From: Tubulanus polymorphus
Taxonomy: Eukaryota > Nemertea > Palaeonemertea > Tubulaniformes > Tubulanidae
Direction of reading: 5' to 3'
NCBI RefSeq assembly: GCF_964204645.1
Contig: NC_134032.1
Location: 3,684,916-3,748,915, forward strand
DNA length: 64,000 nt
The notes beneath the pieces are model-generated. The model did not search any database. It saw nothing but the letters and a program-made list of their open reading frames with translations, and was not told the origin of the DNA. The position numbers and the translations under genes were made by a program. Of the stretch, positions 29,264 to 41,947 are shown in pieces (the stretch's first letter is position 1; every line of letters begins with the position of its first letter).

Positions 29264-31569
29264 TAGGGAATAACGATTATGTAATGGTTATATTCGCTAT
29301 GAAATCTGCAGCAATCAATTAACTTCCCAATTAATTATTCATAATCGCCGGTGTGCGAGACTCGATTCAGATGTAAAGTTTTCATTGAATCAAGCACTTT
29401 AATCTGTGTCAGGAATGTCCACATCTTCACTCAATTCGGTATGCTCCAATCAACTACTCTATGGTGAGTTTTCCGGTTTGCCCGACTGCCCGAACGGCGG
29501 AGGTTAGTCTAGATAGGCCAATGTAAACGGTTTGCTGAACTATATAACCCCTCTTTGTGGAGGGGGATGCGGTATGATGCTTATCACTTCATGTATTATG
29601 GTGTTTAATAAAAGATTTCATACATGATAAACCAAAACGCCATCGCGTGGGCTTTGTAGAAAGACCAGTGGCTTTTCCAAATAAATTTTCCTGTCCAATT
29701 TGGTTTCCTTTTCCAGTCAGGGACTTGTGCTTTTGGGCCTCTTCGTCGGTTATCTACAAATATTTCATTTCAGCTGTAGACCACAATGGTGACACCGTGA
29801 CGGTCAGAAACTGACCAATTGAGATATGATCCCCGAGTCTGAACGTTTGACTTCGAATATCGGAAATTGTTCAAGTCATCGTTTGTTTTTAGACTACTAA
29901 GGATTCATTATTGCAAATTCATAAACTGACCATCTCTGACCATCACTGACCATTTCAAACTACTCGTATATGTTACTTTGGGCGTGACGAAAATATGGAC
30001 AATGTCGCCTAACTCGCGACTGGCCTACTGACCTAATAAAGAAGTTTACTGACCTAATAAAGAAGTTTCCAGTTTCTAGGCGCCAATTTGTGGCGGTTCC
30101 TCGAGGTCCCCATTGTTGCTATAATTTGCGCTCATTTTTCAAACATAAGTTTAGATTGAATGTCAAATAGCTCTGCAGTCCCTTGCTTGATTAACTTAAT
30201 TCATAGACCATTTTAAAGGAAATGAAATGCAGATATTTGCCGGTGATTCTTGGATTTTTTTGATCGCAAGAATTAAGAGCAGTGACGATGTGAAACCAAG
30301 GACTGCATATTTTAACTGCGCGTCAAAAAATTACGGTTTTTATTGATTTTAAAATATCTAAGTGGTTATTAAAGCTAGATTTCCCATTTTTACTGAGGTT
30401 AAAGAACGTTATTTGCTTTAAAGGCCTGTAGAGTTTGAGATTACGCGCCAAAGGGGTCTCCCACTGCGCACCGCCATTTCACTGAACATTGAGAGATTTG
30501 CGAAAAGCATGGGCGTGTGTCCGATAGCGATATAACACTGACACTCAGATTCTCTCTGCGCATTTATTATACTGACTAAACAATTTAACGAATGGGACAT
30601 GTTATTTAAAAAAACCACCATCATTTAGGCTATATGTTAGGCTATATTGATGGAAGTGTTTCATTCTCCGTGATGCATCCTTAACCACAAGTTCCATTAA
30701 TCGCTTCAAATAACGGATACATTTTTAAAACATGTACAAGGTATGGAATGATCTAAATCTATTTTGGAATAAATATGTGACTAAATTTCAATAATTTTCT
30801 ATAATTTCCTATTCCTTATATACATCTGAAATATAATAGAATTTCCATTCAGTTGCCATGGTAGTCAGTAACCTGTCTGTGGTTTAGTTTCACGATCGGA
30901 TGTTGGTTGGTATAAGCCCATCCGATTATAAAAAGCTTACCACCAACGATTAGGTAACTAACTTTGCCAAGGAAACGTAAAAATTGGATCCCGATGGAGG
31001 CCCGGCTCCCGGCTTCTAAAATTGATAGTTAGGTTTGTATCAACATCTGGGCCAATTTTCGTGAATTCGTCCACCCGGTAACAATTCAAAAACAAACGCT
31101 AAGCCATCCTACTAGCGGTACCACTGAGAGGATCGACCCGCGATACTTTGGAGAGTTACCGGCGATCCCCGAACCTGGACGGAGCGCTCCTGATGTCGAA
31201 CGTTTGTGAAGCTGTCGTTTGGTGGCGCCCTCTCTTGTGAAGCGCCATCTTGAGTCTGTGTCGAATTAAAACCGGCTCGTCAAACCCGATCGTACACACT
31301 CTCAACGGCAGCCGCTCTACGATCCAGTACTCGCCCTTGTGCAGCGGTGACACTGACGGTATTTTATCGCCAATTTTAGGAATCAGTTAATCGCAGTGAA
31401 TACAACTGAGTGAACTATTTGTTAGCAGTTTAATCGTGAATCCGAAGAAGATCATTTTATAACGGAGGAGATTTCACCTCGGTCGTCGGTGAGGAGAGGA
31501 GATCACATCAATCAGTCATCAGTTATTTGTTGGTTTGTTTTAAACTTGTGTTGGGGTTAAACTCGTAAC
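29264..31569. other. Host intergenic, includes caspase upstream region
   Basis: I see no gene. Notable items are a hairpin CCCCTCTTTGTGGAGGGG near 29548 with an AATAAA word after it, and a 22-base duplication of ACTGACCTAATAAAGAAGTTT at about 30028-30070. The last 200 bases before 31570 are likely 5' untranslated region of the caspase. Confidence 0.4.
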
Positions 31570-32490
31570 ATGGAATCGAAAATCGATTCATTGACGCTCA
31601 TTAAACGGGTAGATACAGACTTCATACCCAGCCTGGTGACGTCAATACCCGGTGAACACGAGGGTGAACAGTCACGTGTTATATGTGCGGACTGGGGCTC
31701 CACTGATTATATATATAGTGTGAATGGTGATAATATACAGAGATACATAAAGATTGATGGTTTGATACAAGGACTCGATACTGATAGTAACGGGTTTCTG
31801 TTTGTGGTCGTGGAGAAAAACAGTGAATACATCCTGAGAAAATATAAAAATAAGAGAAAACTCCTCGAAGAAAATATCACTGATCTCCTGCCTGGAGACT
31901 GTGGATCCTTAGTAATCCGTGATCACAATATCTTTACACAGACAGGAGATAGAGACATTCATGTTTTACCTTTACGAGAAAACCCTGTAAACAGATTGAT
32001 TGATAGAATCCGAGTGAAGGAGCATCAGCTCCCGGATGGAGTTTACAAATATATCAACAGTTTCGATGTCGACACGCGGGGACGTATATTTATCTACTGT
32101 ATGCGTGAACACAGCTTATTGTATCTAACACAAGAAGCAAAACGGATGCGTTTTATTACTATGCACGATTGCGGACTGACATTTGATCCACTTGCAGGAT
32201 TCCCGTGTGTTATTAATGATAATCAAGTATTGCTATCGGTAAACTCTAATACTGGTTACAGAGTTGCTGTTATTAGTATCAGATATAATGATGAGGGGTT
32301 TATAGATCACCCGCGTATAATACTGAACTCTACAGACAGTGTGACATTTAACATACATCACGTGTGTAACAGTAACGCTGTAGCTATCCGTCACTGGGAT
32401 AACAGCAATAATCAGTCCTCACTGAGATTCTACAATATAGACACTGTGGAACCAGCTCCAGATGTCAGAGGGAATGTGTGTGAATCGGGT
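31570..32490 (+). other. Propeller-like prodomain of the caspase
   Basis: About 300 residues in one uninterrupted exon precede the caspase fold. Strand-turn blocks of 40 to 50 residues, D-x-D-x-x-G turns (DTDSNG, DVDTRG) and few helices suggest a beta-propeller, perhaps a ligand or protein sensor. The fold is inferred by eye. Confidence 0.5.
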
Positions 32491-35400
32491 GGAATAGATC
32501 AATACAATATGAATCATGAACACAGAGGCCTCGCTCTTATTATATCAAATAAGGTATTTGACACCAGCAAAAATCGGATTGGCACCGAGTTTGATGTGGA
32601 GTCTTTACGCGAGGTGTTAAGTGATTTAGGCTTCGAAGTTGTCGTCCGTAAGAATTTGACTGCGAAGGAAATGAAATCGAAAATGCGTGAAGGCAAGTAT
32701 AAGAAAGAGTTTTATTATTTCAACTTTCAGCGAGTCCACAATTAGGCTAGATCAGTAGCTAGTAGGTCAGACGCGTAGAGTCGGACCCCGGTCAAAAATG
32801 GTTCCTAGAATGAACGAGAGGTTTCCAATTGGACCCATCAGTTTGTCAACATGAATTGGGGTTTGGCTAATACACAGCACTGCGGTGTATTAGTCCACCT
32901 GTATCCACCCTGACTATTACTCCTCAATCCACCTGTATCCACCCTGACTATTACTCCTCAAGCTACCCGTATCCACCCTGACTATTACTCCTCAAGCTAC
33001 CCGTATCCACCCTGACTATTACTCCTCAATCCACCTGTATCCACCCTGACTATTACTCCTCAATCCACCTGTATCCACCCTGACTATTACTCCTCAATCC
33101 ACCTGTATCCACCCTGACTATTACTCCTCAATCCACCTGTATCCACCCTGACTATTACTCCTCAATCCACCCGTATCCACCCTGACTATTACTCCTCAAG
33201 CTACCCGTATCCACCCTGACTATTACTCCTCAATCCACCCGCATCCACCCTGACTATTACTCCTCAATCCACCTGTATCCACCCTGACTATTACTCCTCA
33301 ATCCACCCGTATCCACCCTGACTTACTCCTCAATCCACCTGTATCCACCCTGACTATTACTCCTCAATCCACCGGTATCCACCCTGACTATTACTCCTCA
33401 ATCCACCGGTTTCCACCCTGACTATTACTCCTCAATCCACCTGTATCCACCCTGTCTATTACTCCTCAATCCACCTGTATCCACCCTGACTATTACTCCT
33501 CAAGCCGCCCGTATCCACCCTGACTATTACTCCTCAAGCCACCTGTATCCACCCTGACTATTACTCCTCAATCCACCTGTATCCACCCTGACTTTTGCTC
33601 CTCAAGCTACCCATATCCACCCTGACTATTACTCCTCAATCCACCGGTATCCACCCTGACTATTACTCCTCAATCCACCTGTATCCACCCTGTCTATTAC
33701 TCCTCAATCCACCTGTATCCACCCTGACTATTACTCCTCAATCCACCTGTATCCACCCTATTACTCCTCAATCCACCGGTATCCACCCTGACTATTACTC
33801 CTCAATCCACCTGTATCCACCCTGTCTATTACTCCTCAATCCACCTGTATCCACCCTGACTATTACTCCTCAATCCACCTGTATCCACCCTATTACTCCT
33901 CGATCCACCTGTATCCACCCTGACAATTACTTGACGAGAAATAGACAGTGTGGATAAAGTGGACCGTGGTATTCTTGGATCGCTCGTTCAAAGGATATAC
34001 CGTATCGTGACCTGTTCACATTATAATTCTAATGCCAAATTTCAATTAACTGATTTAAACACTGTACAATTTTTCAGCTGCCGCAGATCCTATACATCGT
34101 GAATCAGATGCCTTTGTTTGTGCGATACTTAGTCACGGAGAAAAGGGTGACAAGGTTATGGGAAAAGATTGTAACACTGTTCGTGTTGAGGAACTTATCG
34201 AACCATTCAAAGGCAATGCGTGTGAAGCTTTAGCCGGAAAACCAAAACTATTCTTTATTCAGGTAAACAATATTCAGGAAGTTACGATGGCTCGCTACGA
34301 TTCCTTGTGTCCTCGATAACTCCAAAAATGAATTTCAGCTAACAATCCCAAAAATCCTTGAAAATTCCTTGAATGTTAAGAAGTTGGCAATTAGAAAACT
34401 TTTAGCCCACTAAAAATTTAGTCACTTGACCAGGACACCTCGCTGCAACTTGCAATTTACGTGACACAATAGTCTCATTGATACCACTGCCACCTAACAT
34501 AATGCTATCTCTATCTAAGGTTGTTTCGTGGAAAGGTCAATAAATACGAACTAATTGTGTCTAACAGGTTGTGTGGGGAATATCATATCTTACTAAGTCT
34601 CCACTGTCCCCTTGCGTATGTGATACCTAAACTATTCAAGAGCACCATACTTTGATTTTTGGTAATATTTTGATTGACAGGCTTGTCGGGGTGATGGAAC
34701 AGATGGAGGTGTAGTCGCTGATTCTATGACAATAGATGCTAATGAAGGTTTGAGAATTCCGAATGAAGCTGATGTCCTGATCGCCTACGCAACGATTCCA
34801 GGTAAGAATTATGCACCTGCTTCAGATTGGTGAAAAACCTACTAAATCCGCGTGTTTTTAAATTCTTAGGCGAGGATTTTAAACTATATTGCGTTCACTT
34901 TTGATCCATCCGATTGTTTGAGCATGCGGAATCCAGTTATATTCGTTTATTTAGAAGACACTTCAATGCATTGTCTTGATATTCCTAGACACATCTTCAG
35001 CCCCAAAACTGGCCCGATCAGAATCAAGATGGCCGTTTGACAGCCATTGTTGTTCGCTAAAATCAGCGCTTTTTACACTTTTGATATTTTGAAGATGCTT
35101 CAATCAATTATTCTAACTATGTTTTTTAGTGTTGCATGCGTGCTTAGTGGCATTCCGTATTTTAGTCTAAAATCGTTATTTGGTGAACAAATGCCTAATC
35201 CTTTTTTTTCCGGGTGTGACGGAACGAGGATACCTGAAGGGACGTACTGATTCTTGATCGCCTTTAGTATATTTCCGCCGGTGTTGTCTGACATTTAATA
35301 ATTTTAGGTTTAGAATATAATGATGTACGGTACATACAAATAATCTGCATATTCAGATGGACCTTTTTATCCAATCAGAATTCAACATTTCATTTGGAAG

Positions 35401-36506
35401 CTAATAGAATTTGATGAATTCTTTGTAAAATGAAGCAGAAAATATATATAACAATCATAATCAACATTATAACCATAACAATCTACGGAATTACAATAGG
35501 GTTTTCTGCCGTCAGCTGGTTTACGTGTGTAACTTAGAAAAATACTGGAAAGATTTCTGGAAATATTACAGCTAGGTGCTGGCAACACTGCTCCCTCCAT
35601 GTATTATAGAAATGGTTTGAGTGTAAAATCCCTATCCTTTTCCTAGTGTTTGAGGCTAGCGCAGGAATTTTGGAAGTTGGCAGCTGAGCTCATTTCAATT
35701 TCATTACAACTCCACTGCGACAAGCTAGTTCAGTAGACTTCGCTAAGTCGAATGTTTTGGGAATGCCTGCTTTGAGTGATACCTGAGTCGGGTGTTATGT
35801 ATTTCTTGTAAAAGTATCACAAAAAATATTATAAAAAAATGAAAACATTCGAGTTAAACGGTGTAACGATTTCATGCCCGGCAATCAACAATTGGACGAT
35901 TATCATGGATTGTATCAGAGCTCTTTATTCAACATGACTGTACGCAATGGCTGCAATACCGGAAGAGGCTGCAGTACTCGAGAACCACGAGTTTTTGATA
36001 ACCACGGGGACCGTATCCTAATACATAATAGAACATGTTACTCATAATATTTCAAACGGTTACAGAGTTGATCAGATTCGATTTTGATTGAGTCTACTGT
36101 ACATAGTCAATATTTTTATCAAAACTCTTTGGGGTCTACTTTTGCTTTTTCCACATTGTCAGATGCAAAGACTAAAAACCATTAACATCATTTTCATTAG
36201 GAAGATCTATAAATAGGTTTATATATACCCTCACGGCCCCTACTTCTTTGTTAAGCACAATTTTTCGTTTTTTCCACAGGTTACGTTGCATGGAGGAATG
36301 AAGAGGAAGGATCATGGTATATACAAACCCTGTGTGAAGTTTTGAAGGAACGTTCTCGTTCGTTGGACCTGGTAAAAATGTTGACACTAGTCGGGGATAA
36401 AGTCGCGGCAAAAGTCAACAAAAAGGAAAATAACGAATACAAACAAATGCCGTGTGTCGTAACCACATTAAGGAAAGATTTGTATTTTACTCGTAAATCT
36501 GAATGA
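31570..36506 (+). CDS. Caspase with N-terminal propeller-like domain, four exons
   Basis: Exons 31570-32692, 34078-34262, 34681-34801 and 36280-36506 join in phase (1, 0, 1) to give 551 residues. Residues 1 to about 300 form a beta-rich region with repeated short strand blocks (IYSVNGDNIQRYIKIDG, LDTDSNGFLFVVV, FDVDTRGRIFIYC), like an NHL or similar propeller. From about 312 a caspase catalytic unit starts (YNMNHEHRGLALII, GTEFDVESL, LGFEVVV, NLTAKEM). The catalytic His is near 394 (ILSHGEKGD) and Cys near 438 (FIQACRGD). The p10 part has AYATIPGYVAWRNEEEGSWY. Spacing matches executioner caspases. The first donor is GC type (AAG then GCAAGT). CARD and DED are absent. If intron 1 is not removed, the frame stops at 32745. 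Confidence 0.85.
32895..33930. repeat. 34-bp minisatellite in caspase intron 1
   Basis: About 30 copies of a unit containing CTCCTCAATCCACC then TGTATCCACCCTGACTATTA. Variants have CAAGCTACCCG or lose about 7 bases near the end. It fills most of the first intron of the caspase gene. Confidence 0.9.
34895..35115. repeat. Dispersed repeat in caspase intron 3
   Basis: It shares words with 48005-48265: a GGAATCCAGTTAT block, AATGTCTTGATATT, CTAGACACATCTTC, AATCAAGATGGCCG and CAGCCATTG. It is an old copy of the same dispersed repeat family. Confidence 0.6.
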
Positions 36507-36551
36507 TGAAATGATGAACCACCTTAGGATCCAAAATTTCAACATCAACGT

Positions 36552-36557
36552 TAATAA
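36552..36557 (+). terminator. Candidate polyadenylation signal of caspase gene
   Basis: AATAAA lies 46 bases after the stop codon. It is the first such hexamer downstream. Confidence 0.4.
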
Positions 36558-38136
36558 AAATGAAGAGACCATAAAACGCTACATGTCTGATATAAAGGGT
36601 TCTAATAGATCAGGAAATTCCAGAGGGCGTTGAACAGAGTCCCTACGACTCCTTTATTCCTTGAATACTTCTAAACAATTACATTTTTGAATATCCTTGA
36701 ATTTGAGCAAAATGTCTAGAAAACTCCAAAATACGGCTTCGGCCTTTGACACACACCATCTTTCGTCAGCTCATTGTAGTTAGTATGAATGATACAAAGT
36801 GTGTGCTGAGATTCTGTTGTACCTCTTGAACAAAAGAATTGTGTTCGAGATTTGAAATTCTATCCTTGTCAATTGCAATATCATTGCTGATGATAAATTC
36901 TGATTCATTACTGTAGCTGTGCATGAAGGAGTGATGAATATTGAAATGATCAGATTTTCAAGTATTTTCCCCAGGCGATCATGGTATCCCTGGAACCCTA
37001 GTTCAATCAGTCAATTGTCTTCTGATCGGCAGCCAGTTTCTCTATTTGTAGAGGCTTCCCTCAAAAAACCCTTAAATTCAAAAATCCATTTTTGAGGATA
37101 CAAAATCTGAGTTTTGTAGCCCTTGGCCCCTCAAAATCCCCTCAAATTCTGAAAATTGTGTCTCAGAGAATTTTGTATCTCCTATTTTTAAAGGACCTTT
37201 CTGCATATATTATCTCAATGTACATCATGAATTGTAGTGAGACAGAATGATTAAATTGTGTTGTTTGATGATAATCACAGCAGTTGCTTTAATAACTGTG
37301 TACAAACTGGATTGGCATTTTATGCTGCATTGTCATAGTACATGTAGCTAGATTAGTTTAAAAAATTGTGTCATTAGTGCACTATTAGGCCTTGTTATCC
37401 TTCGCCTGTCCAGACTAACTTTTCCAATCATTTTGGAGGGCTCATTTGATTGCAAAGAATCAATTAGACCTATTTATCCAGGAGTTTAGAAACAGTTACT
37501 CGAAGTTCGTAGTTGAGCTGAGTGTCAGACTTATTGTAACAAAATGCCGAAATCAAATGTTCAGTTTGTGACAGAAAGTTTTCTGGTACCTTATCATCGA
37601 AAGAAGGCTCTTCAGTCGTGATCAGCCTCCTACCCTAGACGAGTTATTTCACTAAAAAATCAAAGTCAACAATTTAAATTAGTATCGCATATAGTCAAAT
37701 TTAATGAGGTTATTCATAAGCGCCTAAATGTATTTTGCTTCTGTTTAATGTATCAATTAGGTTTTCGTCCTGAAAAATTACTCTCAAATTTGGCGATCTT
37801 ACCCTCAAAAGCCTCCCAAAAATACCTCTCAAATTTCGTATTTGATGGTCCTCTAGGAACCCTGTTTAATTTGTAGTCTTTAAATTTGATAATTGTTCCA
37901 CTGTCTTAGGATTACAATTAGGAATCGCCAAATTTCTAGTTTTGTTTTCATCACCGGAGGGAGTTGAGAATTGAATTTTCTACAACTAACCTACCAGTGA
38001 ATTATATTGGACATATATATTTTTATTTATCACCGCAATTAATTGCAAACCTTACAGCTCCTATGATCAATGTGAGTTTTCAAAGTCGTTAGTTTCATTA
38101 CTGTTCACCGGGAGGCATCGAATATGCCAGATTGAC
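36558..38136. other. Host intergenic, no gene seen
   Basis: No supported gene or RNA. Some short words (CCCTCAAATT) repeat around 37060-37850. Confidence 0.35.
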
Positions 38137-38391
38137 AGGGCGGATCTGGGTTGCGGTTCCGAGGGTTCTGGGATACCCTTCATCTGTGCCCCTTGGAGAT
38201 GCCCCTAAAGTCAAGGATTTGACGTAAATATGCCCTCGTTAGGCATAGTGCCCCTGAAAACCACAAGTTTGATGTTAAGCGCCCCTGTTTTGCCATGATT
38301 TGACATAGAAAGTGCCATCCCCCATAATAGTGAGCGCCCTCATATAATTCAGAACCCCCTCGAGATTGGGCCCTGGATCCGCCCCTGATTG
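38137..38391. repeat. Inverted-end dispersed repeat
   Basis: CAGGGGCGGATC-type ends face each other: CAGGGCGGATCTGGG at the left and CCCTGGATCCGCCCCTG at the right. A related end occurs at 16493. It looks like a non-autonomous repeat whose ends form a stem. Confidence 0.5.
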
Positions 38392-38616
38392 TTGACTATT
38401 TCGCAACATTTCCCTCATGGGCAATGTGTCCCTGGACACCTACTTCATAAGTAAAATGTGTTTGTAAATATACAGAAATCGCTACTATTTTAAATTGTAT
38501 TGATACCAATGATGTTCAATGTGAGTTATTCGTGTCAAATCTAAATAAATGAAAAATTTCTATGATTAAAAATTTTCTGATAAAATTTATGCAATGAAAC
38601 AAAAAGCGAGTAATAT

Positions 38617-38842
38617 TTAGGCTAAGAAAAATTGATACCTTGTTTCTCATTTTCTGCTGAGCTTAAAAAGTTGACCCGGCCCTTCCACCTATGTACCCTG
38701 TAAATTTCATTTAAATTGTAATCCTGATCAAGTTAACAATAAAAACAGACTCGACAATATTGAAATCATCTGAAAAAAAAAATATTGCAGTTTTCAAAAG
38801 CGACCCGGCCGATTAGGAGAAACGAGGTATTGTTTTGCCTAA
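38617..38842. repeat. MITE-like element, copy 1
   Basis: The ends TTAGGCTAAG then TTGATACCTTGTTTCTC, and GAGAAACGAGGTATTG then GCCTAAGC, are inverted copies. A CGACCCGGCC word occurs near both ends. Copy 2 is at 43567-43774. Confidence 0.65.
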
Positions 38843-39353
38843 GCATATATTATATTTTTATTTCTAGTTATTAATATAAGTATTATACTGAAGAGTTATA
38901 TCTGTACATAAAATATCAAAATACGGTGCTTTCATGATTTACGGTGCTATACTCACGATTTATTCCGATCAGATAGTGGGTTCTTATCTTATTGACATTA
39001 TTAAATGTGTAGAATTTAGACGCCGCCCACGAGCAGCAAGACGCGCCCAGGAAAGAGAGCTGGGGAGGATTTGAACCCATTTATCTGACGAAGCTACTAT
39101 CGACTAGTGCTGCCGCCCTTGTCACTTTTCCAAAAAGGACTGATGAGAAACAATGGTATTTCTTTGCGTGGCTTAAAGCTATGATGAAATTGTATGTACA
39201 TCCGTAGTGTTTATAACCTATTAAGAGTTTAAAGACATGTTTCTATTTTCGATATTATGATAATCTCGATTTTAATATCTTTATTCGTATCGATAAAACA
39301 GATTAAAAGATATACATAGAATAAAAGCAAAACACATTTTTGAGTAATATATG

Positions 39354-39355
<2 letters not shown>
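38843..39355. other. Host spacer
   Basis: Nothing supported. A CGACTAGTGCTGCCG word near 39101 resembles the end of the 200-bp dispersed repeat. Confidence 0.3.

Positions 39356-39440
<85 letters not shown>
39356..39440. repeat. (AT)n microsatellite
   Basis: About 42 uninterrupted AT units follow a GATC word. Confidence 0.95.
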
Positions 39441-39443
<3 letters not shown>

Positions 39444-39499
39444 TAAACTGTCATATTTAAAACTATATTTGTTTGTTCACTCATTCAATGGAAGTATAG

Positions 39500-39765
39500 T
39501 TCAAACCCTGTGGACTGGCGGCCCTAATACAATTAACACTGATGACTGGTGGCTGGAATACAATCTATAACACTGTGGACTGGTGGCCCAAATACAATCT
39601 ATAACCCTGTGGACTGGTGGCCCAAATACAATCTATAACCCTGTGGACTGGCGGCCTTAATACAATTAACTCTGAGAACTGGTGGCTGGAATACAATGAC
39701 CGGAATACAATCTATAAAACTGAGGACTGGTGACCGGAATACAATCTATAAAACTGAGGACTGAT
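39500..39765. repeat. 34-bp minisatellite
   Basis: About eight copies of a unit containing CCCTGTGGACTGGTGGCC then AAATACAATCTATAA, with length variants. Confidence 0.8.
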
Positions 39766-39917
39766 ATTAATCTTCGTCTTACTATTTGCTGAGCGCAATT
39801 TTTCCATGATACAAAATTAGAAATGAAAACCTTTCTCTAACAGATCACGTTTTAATACCTTTCGTAGAACTGTCTAGTTTCATTTGTACTCTAATGGTAA
39901 AATGCATCATCTAATAT

Positions 39918-40440
39918 TTGTTTTTAGGACTAGGCAGATTCTCTTCTCATTGGTGCAAATACAACCCGAATTCATCGTCTGCAGTTAGTCCGAAACAACG
40001 CAGCTCGCCTTATCATAAAAACTAAAAAATGTGTCCATGTTACTGCAGCTTTGGTAACGCTTCATTGGCTTCTAATTTCCGCCAGTGTTCATTTCAAAAT
40101 TCTTCTTCTTATAAGTGTTTGCATGGTTTGTTATCTTTTATCTGCTCTTGTTTATCTTATGTTATAGCGTGCAGTTTATAAGCCTTAATTACGGGCTCTT
40201 CGTTCTAGTCAGGATAGCACCCGTCTAATTAATTACCTCCTGTCTCAAACCGTTCTTTTGGCGACTGTGCTTTTAATATCTGTGTCCCACGCTTGTAAAT
40301 GCTCTTCCGGCAAACATACAACGAAGGTCCCACGGTTGAATCTTTTAAATATCGTGTTAAAACGTACCATTTTTAGAAATATTAATGTTTTTATTTATAA
40401 GTGTAAAATTTTTAAGTTCACTGCAAATGTTTTTGTAGTA
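39918..40440 (+). pseudogene. Non-LTR (CR1/L2-like) reverse transcriptase C-terminal remnant
   Basis: Broken plus-strand frames give QLVRNNAARLIIKTKK, then LVTLHWLLISASVHFKILLL and, in another frame, FGDCAFNICVPRL followed by ESFKYRVKTYHF. These match the conserved tail of CR1, L2 and related reverse transcriptases (N-AAR, LHWLP-I-R-FK, P-LWN-LP, FK--LK). Stops and frameshifts are frequent. It is a 5'-truncated dead copy, as usual for this class. Confidence 0.75.
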
Positions 40441-40929
40441 TAAAGCATTTAGAATATGGTTTTAGTTGAGCGCGAAATTGATAAGAAATGAAATCACCAC
40501 TCTCGAAACAAAGTCTGAAGTTCCCCATTGTGCTTTAATGTCAAATTTAACAAATTAATTGAACCTTGTTCTATTGGTCCGATAAATGTCTTTAAATGGC
40601 AGTAAAAAACGGCGGATAACAATCTTCAAACACATTTTAAACGGACAAGTAGCTACTAGTTGGTCGGATATCAAACAGGTAATATCTAGAGGATAGACAC
40701 TGTAAATCACGCTGTTGAAAGCACATTATCGGTGACCTTTGATAAACGTACGACGTCTAAAACTGCAGTTTAACAGTCTGAAGGTCCTGATTTACCTGAT
40801 AACGCGCTCAGATTTGTTTGACAATGCCCTTACAAAATAAAAATATCGGTCAACCGAATACCTACAGAAGCCTGTGAACAGAAAAACCTCAACATTTTCA
40901 TCAAGCGGATCTACTTCGGTAAACAAGCC
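40441..40929. other. Host spacer
   Basis: No supported gene. It may contain the upstream part of the RNase H pseudogene that follows, but I cannot see it. Confidence 0.3.
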
Positions 40930-41375
40930 TCCTGCAGTACTCCCGGCCCGAACAAATTTCCGGTCAACCAAATTTCATTCGATATTCTCGATACATTTAC
41001 CGAAGACATTCCTGAAATTTACACCGACGGCTTATGTATTAGAAACGGGGAATCAAAGCCGGTTTTGGTATTGATCGGGGCCGCAAAACTCTCAACTCAA
41101 ACGGACCCGTTTTTTGTCCTACAAATAACAGAGGGGAACTTACCGCTGTTATCATCGCCCTCTACAGGCAACAGGGGCCAGTTGCTCAAACTCGGGTTAC
41201 GGCGAAATACGTCATACTCGGTCTTACTTCATAGTGGATCCACTCATGGAAAACCGTGACCTTTGGAAACTTCTGCATAAGCTGTCGCAAAACATCACCT
41301 TCAACTTTCAACATGTCAGGGGACACTAAGGGGTATTAGGGAATGAGATAGTGGACCAACTCGCCTAACTTGGGG
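40930..41375 (+). pseudogene. RNase HI-type domain pseudogene
   Basis: The frames give EIYTDGLCIRNGESKAGFGI, then NNRGELTAVIIAL, KYVILGL with WIHSWK, and FNFQHVRGH then GNE with a final DQLA. These are the conserved blocks of eukaryotic RNase HI, with catalytic D, E and D equivalents visible in part. The frame shifts near 41060, has a stop in the WIH block and shifts again near 41310. It could be a retrocopy of a host RNase H1 gene or the RNase H of a retroelement. The eukaryotic H1-like WIHSWK and HVRGH motifs favour the first. Confidence 0.7.
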
Positions 41376-41762
41376 CGTCCTTAAATCTATAAGTTACTTG
41401 TCTGTAAGTGCTCAAGTCACTTTTCCCATTTGGTTTTGCCTGCGAATAGTCGTTGCGTCATAGTTGATGTCCTATACAGACCTCGTTTAGACTTGTATAT
41501 AGTGTAAATATCTTAGTCACGAGTTTGGGAATGCTGTTGTTTGTGAGAGGTTTAGACGAAAAGACCCTCCACCAATTTCTTGCACTTGCTGCACTGTATT
41601 GGGTCCCCTCAAACTTGCGGCGGTACTGTATGTACTGTATCAGGTAACACCTACGAGTTTGTTTGTCGTATAGGCGCTTAATCTGGCTGACAGGTTCAAA
41701 GTTTGTGGCAAGCGAGTATTACGTTATAGAACGATTACCACACTCAAACGTGGTGAACGGAT
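41376..41762. other. Host spacer
   Basis: Nothing supported here. Confidence 0.3.
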
Positions 41763-41947
41763 AATAAGATAAAATCCCACTATTTACAGATTAAAAAGAA
41801 TTTAAAAACCAGAATTGACGACCGTCACCTGACGATGATCTCTAGGGTGAGATCGAAACGTCGTGTCTTTTATATATTTTTGATTGAATAGATAAATTCT
41901 GGTTTTTAAATTCTTTTAATCTGTAATAGTGGGATTTTATCTTATTA
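41763..41947. repeat. Foldback element with structured core
   Basis: Arms of about 55 bases (AATAAGATAAAATCCCAC to ACCAGAATT, and their complements) flank a core CTGACGATGATCTC, then GAGATCGAAACGTC, which itself forms a stem. The core resembles the CTGAAGATGACTAT and GTCGAAACG words in the tandem repeat at 27969. Confidence 0.7.

Noticed and set aside
32895-33930. Regular repeats resembling a CRISPR array
   Set aside because: Units are head to tail without unique spacers, and the DNA is eukaryotic; it is a minisatellite.
33595-33957. 120-codon frame rich in threonine, proline and histidine
   Set aside because: It is the 34-bp minisatellite inside caspase intron 1.
36172-36466. Minus-strand frames over the last caspase exon
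   Set aside because: The plus strand has the caspase p10 motifs, splice site and stop; the minus frames are shadows.
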